Shown here piece by piece: positions 42,491-50,331 of a DNA stretch of 64,000 nucleotides. The stretch lies in NCBI GenBank assembly GCA_035762005.1, contig DASTQA010000060.1, positions 1 through 64,000 on the forward strand, given 5' to 3'. The position numbers and the translations under genes are program-made. Positions within the stretch are counted from its first letter, which is position 1, and each line of letters opens with the position of its first letter. The stretch comes from JAIBJN01 sp035762005 (GTDB lineage: Bacteria > Actinomycetota > Thermoleophilia > Gaiellales > Gaiellaceae). The notes under the pieces were generated by a model that saw only the letters and a program-made list of their open reading frames with translations, did no database searches and was not told the origin of the DNA.

Positions 42491-42992
42491 TTTGTCGCAC
42501 AGCACCGCCTCCACCGGCGCCGGGGCGGGAAGCTCGCTCCCCCGGCGCTCGCGCCGCCCGCGCTCGCGCGCCAGCGGCTCGAGGAGCGTCTCGGCGAAGG
42601 CCTCGGGCGGCGGCTCACCGTCCTCGTCGCCGGTGCGGGCTTCGGGAAGTCGACCCTGCTCGGCGCCTGGGCGGCGCACCGCAGCACGGCCTCGTACGCG
42701 CTCACGCCGGAGGACCGGCGGCTGGCGACGGTCGCGCGCGGGCTCGTGGGCGCCCCGCGCCTCCGCGTGCCGGACTCCCCGCCGACGTCGTCGCCGCGAT
42801 CGAGGGCGCGCAGGGACCGGACGGCGCGCGAGCGACCTCGCCCGCGTCGAGGCGCACGCGGCGCTCCTCTGCGCCGCGCTCGAGGAGCGGCTCGGGGAGG
42901 AGCTCGTCCTCGTCCTCGACGACGTGCAGGAGCTGGACGCGGACGGCGCGCCGGTGCGGCTCGTCGAGTCGCTCGTCCGCCAGGCGCGGTAG
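42491..42992 (+). pseudogene. Frameshifted, truncated MalT/LuxR-type ATPase regulator
   Basis: Three reading frames carry consecutive pieces of one MalT-like N-terminal STAND domain. Frame A: GGKLAPPALAPPALARQRLEERL and the Walker A VAGAGFGKSTLLGAW, to about 42775. Frame B: LPADVVAAIEGAQGPDGAR, about 42775-42835. Frame C: LARVEAHAALLCAALEERLG and Walker B VLVLDDVQELD, ending at TAG 42990-42992. The sensor and LuxR HTH domains (another 600 or more residues) are absent. Two frameshifts plus truncation mark a decayed gene at the edge of the accessory stretch. Confidence 0.65.
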
Positions 42993-43313
42993 ACGAGAAC
43001 TCCGCGGAGCCGGCTTTGGCGGTGTCTGTCCCGTCGGTTCGCATTTGAACCATCCCGCGCGAGGTCCACTCGGCACTGGAGGCTGCGGGAATCGAACCCG
43101 CGCAAGATTTCAATCGAGGCCTCGCAGCCACCAGAGATACTGATGGGCTTACCGAGGCTTTGTTTGCTGTCCGCGCGGCGTTGTTCGGGCTGATCGTCGT
43201 AGCGCAGGGGCCGCCGCCAGTAAGAGCGCGTGAAACGTCGTCTCGCGGGAGAACGCTAGTCCGAGGCGACGTGGTTCCACGCTGCCGTCCTCGTTGACGA
43301 CGAGCCAAAATCC
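42993..43313. other. Gene-free stretch with T-arm-like repeat
   Basis: No credible coding frame. It contains direct repeat copy 1 (43085-43116) and a short inverted repeat GGTTC/GAACC (43036-43051). The rest looks like degraded sequence. Confidence 0.5.
43085..43116 (-). repeat. 32-bp direct repeat, copy 1 (tRNA/tmRNA T-arm-like)
   Basis: Differs at one position from 44450-44481. On the minus strand it contains GCGGGTTCGATTCCCGC, the T-stem and loop consensus, followed by a CCTCCA-like end. No complete tRNA or tmRNA can be folded around it. It may be a remnant attachment site. Confidence 0.6.
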
Positions 43314-43586
43314 TCAGGCGCGCTCTACTACTTCCCCGATCTCGACGCTGTCGATTGTGATGGCGTCTCCTCCGGGCGGGTTGGCCCTGAGCATCTCGGC
43401 CGCGGCCTGCGCCGACTCTTCGGATTCGAACGTGAGCATCGACGTGCCAGTGTTCTCGTCAAGCCTCACCCATTGGGCCGAGACGAAGCCTGGCGCCTGC
43501 CTTATCCGCGGTACCCCCTCCTGCCTCAGGAAGGTCGTGGCCTGCTCGAAGTCGTGGAGCGTGCTCCTAACCACCAGTGCATGCAT
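43314..43586 (-). CDS. Small alpha/beta-barrel protein (ABM-like)
   Basis: 90 residues, MHALVVRSTLHDFEQATTFL. The pattern of strands and helices (QAPGFVSAQWVRL, GTSMLTFESEESAQAAAEML) resembles dimeric alpha/beta-barrel monooxygenase-like proteins. No catalytic residues are evident. Lies inside the 1.4-kb segment flanked by the 32-bp repeats. A similar-sized but different barrel-like protein is at 47580. Confidence 0.6.
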   Translation of the reverse strand: MHALVVRSTLHDFEQATTFLRQEGVPRIRQAPGFVSAQWVRLDENTGTSMLTFESEESAQAAAEMLRANPPGGDAITIDSVEIGEVVERA

Positions 43587-43877
43587 TGCGGCCTCCCTTC
43601 AGCTATTGGGTCCGGCTGACCCTATCCCACTCGCTAACGGCTGTGGAGTTCCCTACCGCCCTCCCAGCGAGAGGTCGGCGCCTCAGCAGGCCTTCGTTCG
43701 CTCAAGGCCGCGCGCCGACCGACCGGCTCCCAAAGTGGCTCAGTTGAGCCAAAGGTGCGACGGTTTGGCATTACCTACCCATGCGCGGTTGCGCCCCGTC
43801 GCAACGAGCCAGTGTACGGAAGGTGCACGGAAGTTTGTACGCCTCGTAGTCGCGCACCGTTAGTACAGTCAAGCAAC

Positions 43878-44243
43878 ATGGCTTTCATCGACCACCTCAC
43901 CATCCCAGTCCGTGACATAGCGGCGAGCACGCAATTCTACGAGGCCGCGCTTGCACCGTTCGGAATCGAGATGGCCGAGGTGGAAGGCGCGGTGGGCTTC
44001 CACTTCGGGAGCGTTGATTTCTTCGTCACGGAAGGCGAGCCCGCGGCGCCGATGCACATTGCGTTTGCCGCACCAGACCGCGCGACCGTCGAAGCGTTCC
44101 ACGCCGCGGCCCTCGCCGCAGGTGGCCGCAACAACGGCTCGCCCGGTCTTCGTCCGCGGTACCACGCCGACTACTTCGGCGGCTATGTCCTTGACCCGGA
44201 CGGCCACAACGTTGAGGCCGTTTGCCACCGCTCGGAGGATTAG
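43878..44243 (+). CDS. VOC-family (glyoxalase/bleomycin-resistance-like) protein
   Basis: 121 residues from ATG 43878. MAFIDHLTIPVRDIAASTQFYEAAL is the first beta-alpha-beta-beta unit and GGYVLDPDGHNVEAVCH the second, with His6 and Glu at the end as metal ligands. Dioxygenase-, isomerase- or resistance-type roles are all possible. Codon use is less GC-extreme than in the flanking core genes, in line with acquisition or decay of this stretch. Confidence 0.8.
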   Translation: MAFIDHLTIPVRDIAASTQFYEAALAPFGIEMAEVEGAVGFHFGSVDFFVTEGEPAAPMHIAFAAPDRATVEAFHAAALAAGGRNNGSPGLRPRYHADYFGGYVLDPDGHNVEAVCHRSED

Positions 44244-44358
44244 GCGGGCGAGCCCTTTGGTTACTGCCGCGTCGAGCCCGGCACCCGCCTGAACATCGCG
44301 TCCCCGCCCTTGGGCTTCGGGCCTCGCTTCGGTAGAGGTAGTACAGGCGCCAGCGCGA

Positions 44359-44384
44359 GAAAGGGCCGCTTCGGCGGCCCTTTC
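44359..44384. terminator. Intrinsic terminator, bidirectional
   Basis: GAAAGGGCCGC, loop TTCG, GCGGCCCTTTC: an 11-base stem with a UUCG tetraloop, followed by CGTGTTTTC on the plus strand. It lies between the convergent VOC gene and cupin-TPR gene and could stop both. Confidence 0.8.
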
Positions 44385-44449
44385 CGTGTTTTCTGGCGGC
44401 TCCAGCGCGCCAATCCCAAACGATTGGCACACCTGTCCCGATGGCGGCG

Positions 44450-44481
44450 GCGGGAATCGAACCCGCGCAAGATTTCGATCG
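44450..44481 (-). repeat. 32-bp direct repeat, copy 2 (tRNA/tmRNA T-arm-like)
   Basis: 31 of 32 bases match copy 1; similarity resumes shortly after with GCCTC. The two copies are 1365 bases apart in the same orientation and bracket the ABM-like and VOC genes. Confidence 0.6.
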
Positions 44482-44516
44482 GCGCCTCTGCGTCACAGGT
44501 GAAGACACGCTCCCAT

Positions 44517-44544
44517 GGGCCAGCGTTCGCGAATGACGCCCGAG
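44517..44544. repeat. Dispersed 28-bp repeat, copy 1
   Basis: GGGCCAGCGTTCGCGAATGA then CGCCCGAG. Copies at 45410-45437 and 47347-47374 match at 24 and 26 of 28 positions, and a shorter relative is at 45345-45360. The centre GTTC-NN-GAA is near-palindromic. Confidence 0.55.
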
Positions 44545-44621
44545 TCGGTTCGCGTCGCGGCGTCGGATCCGATCGGATGGCCGGGCCGATCTTGGCCTCA
44601 ACTCGGAAGGTCGCGCGCTTG

Positions 44622-45260
44622 TTAGCGAAGAGCCTGCTCGAATCGCGGGTCGTCGCGCACGGCGGCGAAGTCGTCGTCTCTGCGCGCGTCCTCACGGAAC
44701 CGCGGGAGCAGCTCGACGGACCGACGGAGGTGGGCGAACGTCTCGTCGCCGTTGTCGCCCGCGAGCGTTGCGAAGCACGCGTAGTTGTAATGCAAGCCCG
44801 CGTGGTCCGGCATGTGCGCGAGGGCATCGCGGACCGCTGCGAGCGCGTCGGCGTAGCGCTGTTCGCCGTAGGCCTTCATGGACTCGCTGTGGAACGGCCA
44901 CGCCTCACCCCAGTCGACCCCCTGGTACGCCTCGCCGGGTGTGGCGCCCACAGCGAGGACGGTTCCGTCCCCGGTCGCCTTCCGCCGCGACTCCGGTCCG
45001 ACGAACACGAGTGTTCCCGGGGGCGCCCCGAACGACTCGCCGTCGACCTCGAAGGTCGCCGTCCCGTCGAGCACGATGTACAGCTCCTCCTGGCCCGACC
45101 CGGCCTCGTCGTGCTCGTTGATCAGCGTGCCGTCCTCGCTGGGTGTGTAGGCGTTGATTCCGAATGCGTGGATCCCGAGGTGCTCGCGCACCGGAATATC
45201 TCTGCCGCGCCGCTCGATGTCGTCGAGGCGCGCGACTTGCCAGTTCCGCTTGTCGTTCAT
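44622..45260 (-). CDS. Cupin-TPR protein (paralogue)
   Basis: 212 residues from ATG 45260, set by the strong ribosome site GGAGGTGATC just upstream; an open frame beyond it is not used. Cupin domain with NEHDEAGSGQEELYIVLDGTA, then a helical TPR-like part (LHYNYACFATLAGD). Same domain order as the protein at 1762-2409, with conserved C-terminal DDDFAAVRDDPRFEQ versus DDDLDAIRDDPAF. Function unknown. Confidence 0.78.
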   Translation of the reverse strand: MNDKRNWQVARLDDIERRGRDIPVREHLGIHAFGINAYTPSEDGTLINEHDEAGSGQEELYIVLDGTATFEVDGESFGAPPGTLVFVGPESRRKATGDGTVLAVGATPGEAYQGVDWGEAWPFHSESMKAYGEQRYADALAAVRDALAHMPDHAGLHYNYACFATLAGDNGDETFAHLRRSVELLPRFREDARRDDDFAAVRDDPRFEQALR

Positions 45261-45344
45261 GGGATCACCTCCGTTAGCGCGCGTCGGTGCGAATCGTCGA
45301 TCGTAACCGCCATTAAGCACGTCGCCGGACGACGGGCAGAGTTC

Positions 45345-45360
45345 GGCCAGCGTTCCGGAA
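45345..45360. repeat. Dispersed repeat, short relative
   Basis: GGCCAGCGTTCCGGAA, extending to the palindrome GCGTTCCGGAACGC (45350-45363). It lies in the divergent gap between 45260 and 45540, 50 bases from copy 2. Confidence 0.45.
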
Positions 45361-45409
45361 CGCACTCCGGCGGGAGCGGCGACGCGATCCGAGGAGTGGG
45401 CGGTCACTT

Positions 45410-45437
45410 GCGCCAGTGTTCGCCAATGACGCCAGAG
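45410..45437. repeat. Dispersed 28-bp repeat, copy 2
   Basis: GCGCCAGTGTTCGCCAATGA then CGCCAGAG, 24 of 28 positions as in copy 1. Located in the intergenic region upstream of the membrane protein gene. Confidence 0.5.
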
Positions 45438-45539
45438 CTAGGCGGGGTCGACTTGGCATTGACCGGCAGGTCGTAGCGTTGACCGGACGTGCCGGCGGGT
45501 GTTAGATCGGTGCCGCATGCCGGCCGTGTGGCGGCGACT

Positions 45540-46508
45540 GTGAGCACCGACCCCGTCGAGCGACGCGAGCGGCTTGCGCGAGCGAACGCGGCCCGCGCGC
45601 AGCGGGATCGCGGCGTCGGGTTCACGGTCATTTGCGTCGGCCTGACGATCTTCCTGATCCCGTGCCTCGTCGTGTTCGTCCTGTACTGGACGGGAGTGGC
45701 CACGAGCGACCTGACCGGCCTGGTCCTACTGCCCGCCTGGTTTGCGTCGACGTGGGTGATCAAGCGCGGGCGACGCATGCGGGTCGCTGCCGGCGAGCGC
45801 GTGCTCGCCGAGGATGAGCGAGCGCCGATCGTCTTCCTGCGGCCGTTCGACGCCGAGGACTCGGAGTCCGACAGATCATGGTCGTCACGCGTGCGGGCGT
45901 CGCCGTGGGAGCGCTACATCACGCACGAGGAGCGGCTGGCCCGCACGCTCCGCAAGGTCGGCCCGTTCGTGGCCGTCGGCGACCCGACCGAGGAGCTGCC
46001 CCAGCTCGGTGCTGCGCGCGTGTACGCGGCCGACGAGGACTGGCAGGCGACGGTCGACGAGTGGACCGACCGCGCGGGAGTAGTGCTCCTGCAGACAGGT
46101 GAGAGCGAGGGCCTGGCCTGGGAGGTGCAGCACGTGGTCGCCCTCGGCACTCCCGAGCGCGTAATCCTGTCGCTGCCGCCGGCTGGCAAGCGCAAGGGGC
46201 GCTCGCGGCAGGAGCGTTACGACGCGTTCCGGCGCCGCTTCGGCGACGTGTTCCCGCGCGGCTTGCCCGAGTCGATCGGGCACTGCCTGTTCGCCTACTT
46301 CAACTCGGACTGGACGCCGCGGCTGCTCGGAAAACGCGGCGTGCCGCTGCCCGCCGGCGACGCGCCCCGCGACGTCGCGCTACGGGGGCTCGCGCGCGAG
46401 TTCAAGATCATGTGGGGGCCGCGCTGGGCACGCTATACGGCTTACATCGCAGCATCCATCGCAGCCGTCGACGTCGTCTACTACTTCGGTGGCGATCTCG
46501 TGTCGTGA
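45540..46508 (+). CDS. Membrane protein with unassigned TIR-like cytoplasmic domain
   Basis: 322 residues from GTG 45540. Two transmembrane helices near the N-terminus (VGFTVICVGLTIFLIPCLVV and GLVLLPAWFASTWVI), a soluble domain of about 190 residues, and a C-terminal helix (YIAASIAAVDVVYYF). The soluble part begins APIVFLRPFDAED and contains ARTLRKVGPFVAVGDPTEEL, DWQATVDEWTDRAGVVLLQT, and GLAWEVQHVVALGTPERVIL, an alternating strand-helix layout that recalls TIR/SEFIR-like folds including a Trp-Glu near the end of the fourth block. I cannot assign a named family. Context is accessory, so a defence or signalling role is possible but unproven. Confidence 0.65.
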   Translation: MSTDPVERRERLARANAARAQRDRGVGFTVICVGLTIFLIPCLVVFVLYWTGVATSDLTGLVLLPAWFASTWVIKRGRRMRVAAGERVLAEDERAPIVFLRPFDAEDSESDRSWSSRVRASPWERYITHEERLARTLRKVGPFVAVGDPTEELPQLGAARVYAADEDWQATVDEWTDRAGVVLLQTGESEGLAWEVQHVVALGTPERVILSLPPAGKRKGRSRQERYDAFRRRFGDVFPRGLPESIGHCLFAYFNSDWTPRLLGKRGVPLPAGDAPRDVALRGLAREFKIMWGPRWARYTAYIAASIAAVDVVYYFGGDLVS

Positions 46509-46633
46509 CGCCGCCCGGAAATCCACGCGGCCAGCAATTGGGCGCGGTTCGTCTTGCGCCCGTGCCTTGTCGCCCGGCGAGGGGACGAAGGGCTGGGCCA
46601 TGTCCCCCGAGCGATGCCCCACCTGGATCCGCG

Positions 46634-47284
46634 CTATGGCGTCTTCGGGAATCCCAGGATGCGACGGATAAAGGCGTCGCGCTTCTCGCCCTTGAGCCGA
46701 GGCTCGTCCGTCCAGGTGCGATCGGAGATCGTCTGGTGGTCGAGGAGGTACTGCGCCTTCTTGGCGTCAGGCAGGGACTTCCACTCCGGCGCCTTCTTCG
46801 TCTTCGGCTTCGGCGTCGCTGCCTCTGCCTCCACGGTCGGGATGTGGCCGCCCTCTGTGTTCCCCGTTTGGGCGTTGTTGCGCCGGATCCCTTCCTCGCG
46901 TGCTTTCCTGATCCTCTCGAGATCCCTCTGGTGCGACCGGCCAACCCTTAGAGAGTGATCGAGACGATTGCAGAGGCGGTGCGCCAGGATGACGTTGTCC
47001 ACCCTCTCCTTGCCGCCGTCTTTCTTGTAGACCGGGAAGTGCTCGACGGTGGGCATCCAGTCGCTCCTCCAGTCGCTCCTCCAGTCGCTCCATTTGTTGC
47101 TGACCGGCTCGAAGTAGCACGCGCCTCCAAGCTCCTTTGGGCAGAAACATTCGGGCATCTTGCATGCGACCTGCGTGATGTACCCCTGCTCGGCAGCCTT
47201 GATGAGGATTCGCTTCGCACCGAGCGCCCTCAAAGCGGCTGCCACGGCTCGGCCGCGTTCAGGATCCCGCTCGACCCTCGACAT
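46634..47284 (-). CDS. HNH-type nuclease-like protein
   Basis: 216 residues. The core MPTVEHFPVYKKDGG and DNVILAHRLCNRLDHS gives an H...N...H-like arrangement as in HNH nucleases, and Cys residues in CKMPECFC could bind a structural zinc. A tandem triplication of a 12-base unit (47058-47093) encodes SDWRSDWRSDWM just before the core. The C-terminal part is Lys/Glu-rich. HNH genes often sit in mobile or decayed elements, as here. Confidence 0.65.
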   Translation of the reverse strand: MSRVERDPERGRAVAAALRALGAKRILIKAAEQGYITQVACKMPECFCPKELGGACYFEPVSNKWSDWRSDWRSDWMPTVEHFPVYKKDGGKERVDNVILAHRLCNRLDHSLRVGRSHQRDLERIRKAREEGIRRNNAQTGNTEGGHIPTVEAEAATPKPKTKKAPEWKSLPDAKKAQYLLDHQTISDRTWTDEPRLKGEKRDAFIRRILGFPKTP

Positions 47285-47346
47285 GTCCCAACGTTATGTG
47301 GTCTGGGACCCCGCAGCCGTTGGGTCGAGCGATATGGCTGCAGCCT

Positions 47347-47374
47347 GGGCCAGCGTTCGGGAATGTCGCCCGAG
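47347..47374. repeat. Dispersed 28-bp repeat, copy 3
   Basis: GGGCCAGCGTTCGGGAATGT then CGCCCGAG, 26 of 28 positions as in copy 1. It lies between the HNH gene start and the cyclase stump. Confidence 0.5.
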
Positions 47375-47439
47375 CGGCGCGGGTTGGCTGCCCGATCGCG
47401 GGCGCGTATCCGGGCCGGCGGGGTGACGCCACCTGTCGG

Positions 47440-47538
47440 GTGGCTGATGATCCAGCGGTGCGTGTGGATGTGCCTTCCGGGACGGTGACGTTCCTTTTCA
47501 CGGACGTCGAGGGATCGACTCGTGATGAAGTGGCGTAG
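47440..47538 (+). pseudogene. N-terminal stump of a class III adenylate/guanylate cyclase
   Basis: Thirty-two codons from GTG 47440 read PSGTVTFLFTDVEGSTRDEVA and stop. The block T-V-T-F-L-F-T-D-V-E-G-S-T is the hallmark start of class III cyclase domains with the first metal-binding Asp; the rest of the roughly 170-residue domain is missing. It probably marks a deletion or recombination end-point. Confidence 0.6.
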
Positions 47539-47579
47539 AGTGGACGGCATAACAACACGTTCCGACAGAGGAGAAGACA

Positions 47580-47855
47580 ATGGTCCTGGCAACAGCGAAG
47601 ATCGGGGATTTCGACCGCTTCTGGAACACCTTCTCAACCAAGGGCGCTGAGAAGCGAAAGCAGCACGGTTGCAAGGGGGCGCACGTCTTTCGGGACCCAA
47701 ACGAGAGCGACCGGGTTTGGGCGATCTTCGACTGGGACGAGGCGGGCTGGCAGAGCTTCACCTCGGACCCCGAGGTCCCGGCGATCTTTCAGGAAGCAGG
47801 GTTTACGCAAGGTCCGCCCAAGTCGGCGGAGTTCCTCCGTCAGCACGACGCCTAG
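47580..47855 (+). CDS. Small alpha/beta-barrel (ABM-like) protein
   Basis: 91 residues with an AGAGGAGAAG ribosome site 7 bases upstream. FDRFWNTFSTKGAEKRKQHGCKGAHVF, then DRVWAIFDWDEAGWQSFTSDPEVPAI, follows the pattern of dimeric barrel proteins found downstream of cyclase-like or stress genes. No catalytic residues can be named. Lower GC codon choice than core genes. Confidence 0.7.
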   Translation: MVLATAKIGDFDRFWNTFSTKGAEKRKQHGCKGAHVFRDPNESDRVWAIFDWDEAGWQSFTSDPEVPAIFQEAGFTQGPPKSAEFLRQHDA

Positions 47856-48325
47856 ACAGGCCCGCGCGACTCCAACCAGTCCTTCGACTTACCGCCGACT
47901 GGGATCGGGCCGAACAGCGGGGCAAACAAAGGGTTAGAGGACCCCGCCGCCGTCGGCTGCGCGAGCGTGATCTCCCTCGAGCTGCAACACGCCCCTGGCG
48001 CGCCGCGCGTCGCTCACGGCTGTCTTGAGGCGCACGCGCTCCTCGCCCGTCACCGCGAAAAATGGAGGGGCGGCGGCGGAGGGACAGCCGACCCTGTCGG
48101 TCATGCTCTCGAGCTACGCCGGCAGCGCGCGAGCGGCCCCGATGGTCACAGTTTGCGAACGGAAAGGTGAGCACGGGGGTACAGACCGTCACTGGCGCGG
48201 GTGGCCCGGAAAGGGAAACCCCTGCAACGGCCGCACTTCCCGCCACTGGGCGACACGGGCCGGAATGGCGTCGGTCTAAGGGGGCATTAAGCGGACGCGA
48301 GCGGCGCGGTGCGATCCTCGCGTCC
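47856..48325. other. Gene-free stretch
   Basis: About 470 bases with no coding frame that shows conserved protein features on either strand, no clear hairpin terminator and no tRNA. A plus-strand frame exists but its composition is that of a shadow. Confidence 0.5.
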
Positions 48326-48532
48326 GTGGTCACGTTCGTCGTGCGCCTCTGGGAGTCCGCGGAGCCGGCTCCTGCGGCCGAGCCGCTCCGCGGAACCGCC
48401 CTGCACGTCGCGAGCGGGCGAACGACGTCCTTCGTGGGCGTCGAGGAGCTCCTCGCGTTTCTCACTGCGGCGAGGGAGCACGGCGCCGGCGCGCGCGGCC
48501 GGCCGGCGCCCGGAGGGGCGGGGGCGATCTGA
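48326..48532 (+). CDS. Small conserved-type hypothetical protein
   Basis: 68 residues from GTG 48326: VVTFVVRLWESAEPAPAAEPLRGTALHV, then FVGVEELLAFLTAARE. The compact layout (strand, Gly-rich turn, strand, helix with the consensus LRGxxxHxxSGxxxxF) looks like a small actinobacterial family I have seen only as hypothetical. The frame is open further upstream but without similarity. Function unknown. Confidence 0.5.
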   Translation: MVTFVVRLWESAEPAPAAEPLRGTALHVASGRTTSFVGVEELLAFLTAAREHGAGARGRPAPGGAGAI

Positions 48533-48648
48533 CCACCGCAGGCGGGCGCGGGCGCGAGGCGGCGGCCCGTCCTCGCCGCCCGCGGCGCCCGCCCGGGCCC
48601 GCGCGAGTGCGCCGTTCGCGGCTGCCCATCGTGTAGCGTCCACCTTCG

Positions 48649-50331
48649 GTGGAAGCGAAGCACGACGTCCTCATCGTCGGCGCCGGTCTGGCCGGCATGC
48701 GCGCCGCGATCGAGGCCTTCGACGCGGGCGCGGACGTCGCCGTGATCTCGAAGATCCACCCCGTCCGCAGCCACTCCGGGGCGGCCGAGGGAGGCATCAA
48801 CGCGGCGCTCGGCAACGCCTCCGACGACGACCCGGAGAAGCACGCCTTCGACACGGTCAAGGGCTCGGACTACCTCGGCGACCAGGATGCGATCGAGGTG
48901 CTCTGCACCGAGGCGCCGGACGACGTCTACCAGCTCGAGCACTGGGGCGCGGTCTTCTCGCGCACGGAGGACGGCCGGATCGCCCAGCGGCCCTTCGGCG
49001 CCGCCGGCGAGCCCCGGACCGCCTACGCGGCCGACATCACGGGCCACGTCCTCATCCACGTGCTCTACGAGCAGGTGATGAAGCGCGACCTCACGGTCTA
49101 CGAGGAGTGGTTCGCCTGGCGGCTCGTCGAGGACGACGGGCGCTGCCAGGGCGTCGTCTGCTGGGACCTCCTGCACGGCGGGCTCAAGCTCGTCGGCGCC
49201 AAGACCGTGATCCTCGCCACGGGCGGGGCGGGCCGGCTCTACGCGGGCACGACGAACGCGTACTCCTGCACCGGGGACGGCATGGCGATGGCGCTGCGCC
49301 TCGGCGTCCCCCTGAAGGACATGGAGATGATGCAGTTCCACCCGACGACGCTCTCGCCGTCGGGCGTCCTCATCACCGAGGGCTGCCGCGGCGAGGGCGC
49401 CTACCTCCTGAACGGGGAGGGCCGCCGCTTCCTCGAGCGCTACGCGCCGAACGCGATGGAGCTCGCGAGCCGCGACGTCATCTCGCGCGCGGAGCAGACG
49501 GAGATCGACGAGGGCCGCGGGGTCGACGGCAACGTCCTCCTCGACCTGCGCCACCTGGGCGCGGAGCGGATCCTCGAGCGCCTGCACGGCACGCGGGAGC
49601 TCTCGATGGTCTTTGCCGGGGTCGACCCGATCCACGAGCCGATCCCGGTGCGGCCGGGCGCCCACTACCACATGGGCGGCGTCGACACCGACCTCGACGG
49701 CAAGACCGCCCTCGAGGCGCTCTACGCGGCGGGCGAGTGCGCCTGCGTGTCCGTCCACGGCGCGAACCGCCTCGGGGGGAACGCGCTCATGGAGACGATC
49801 ACCTTCGGGAAGCGCGCCGGCCGCGCCGCCGCCGACTGGGCCATGGCGCACACGGTCGTCGCCCCGCCCGCCTCGGCTCTCGCCGAGGCCGAGCGAGACC
49901 TCGCCCGGCTGCTCGAGCGCGCCGACGGCGAGCGCCCGCACGCGATCCGCGACGAGATGGCCGTCACGATGCACGAGAACTTCGGCGTCTTCCGGCGCGA
50001 GGAGCAGATGCGCGCGCAGGGGGAGACCGTCGCGGGCCTGCGCGAGCGCTACGAGCGCGTCGTCGTGGAGGACAAGGGCGACGTCTTCAACTCCGACCTG
50101 ACGCAGGCGCTCGAGCTCGAGTTCCTGCTCGAGCTGGCCGCGTGCATGGTCGAGGCCGGGCTGGCGCGCAAGGAGAGCCGCGGCGCCCACGCGCGGCCGT
50201 ACGACTACCCCGACCGCGACGACGAGAGCTACATGAAGCACACGATGGTGACTTGGGCCGACGGGCGCCCGCGCCTCACCTGGGAGCCCGTGCGCGTGAC
50301 GAAGTGGGCTCCGCAGGAGCGCAAGTACTGA
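48649..50331 (+). CDS. sdhA: Succinate dehydrogenase/fumarate reductase flavoprotein subunit
   Basis: 560 residues from GTG 48649; a TAGCGT hexamer (48634-48639) lies nine bases before it. FAD motif VLIVGAGLAGMRAAIEA, the His for covalent FAD in RSHSGAAEGGINA, active-site block MMQFHPTTLSPSGVLITEGCRGEG, and HGANRLGGNALMET near the capping domain. Oxidises succinate to fumarate at the membrane. The next gene overlaps by one base. The set lacks SdhC/SdhD cytochrome genes. Confidence 0.92.
   Translation: MEAKHDVLIVGAGLAGMRAAIEAFDAGADVAVISKIHPVRSHSGAAEGGINAALGNASDDDPEKHAFDTVKGSDYLGDQDAIEVLCTEAPDDVYQLEHWGAVFSRTEDGRIAQRPFGAAGEPRTAYAADITGHVLIHVLYEQVMKRDLTVYEEWFAWRLVEDDGRCQGVVCWDLLHGGLKLVGAKTVILATGGAGRLYAGTTNAYSCTGDGMAMALRLGVPLKDMEMMQFHPTTLSPSGVLITEGCRGEGAYLLNGEGRRFLERYAPNAMELASRDVISRAEQTEIDEGRGVDGNVLLDLRHLGAERILERLHGTRELSMVFAGVDPIHEPIPVRPGAHYHMGGVDTDLDGKTALEALYAAGECACVSVHGANRLGGNALMETITFGKRAGRAAADWAMAHTVVAPPASALAEAERDLARLLERADGERPHAIRDEMAVTMHENFGVFRREEQMRAQGETVAGLRERYERVVVEDKGDVFNSDLTQALELEFLLELAACMVEAGLARKESRGAHARPYDYPDRDDESYMKHTMVTWADGRPRLTWEPVRVTKWAPQERKY

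Noticed and set aside
43085..44481. Two tRNA or tmRNA genes
   Set aside because: Only a T-arm-like part is present; no acceptor 5' strand, D-arm or anticodon arm can be folded.
43632..47340. Weakly similar segments near 43636 and (inverted) 47318 sharing AACGGCTG-GG-GT-CC
   Set aside because: Similarity is short and imperfect; not enough to call a repeat without alignment.
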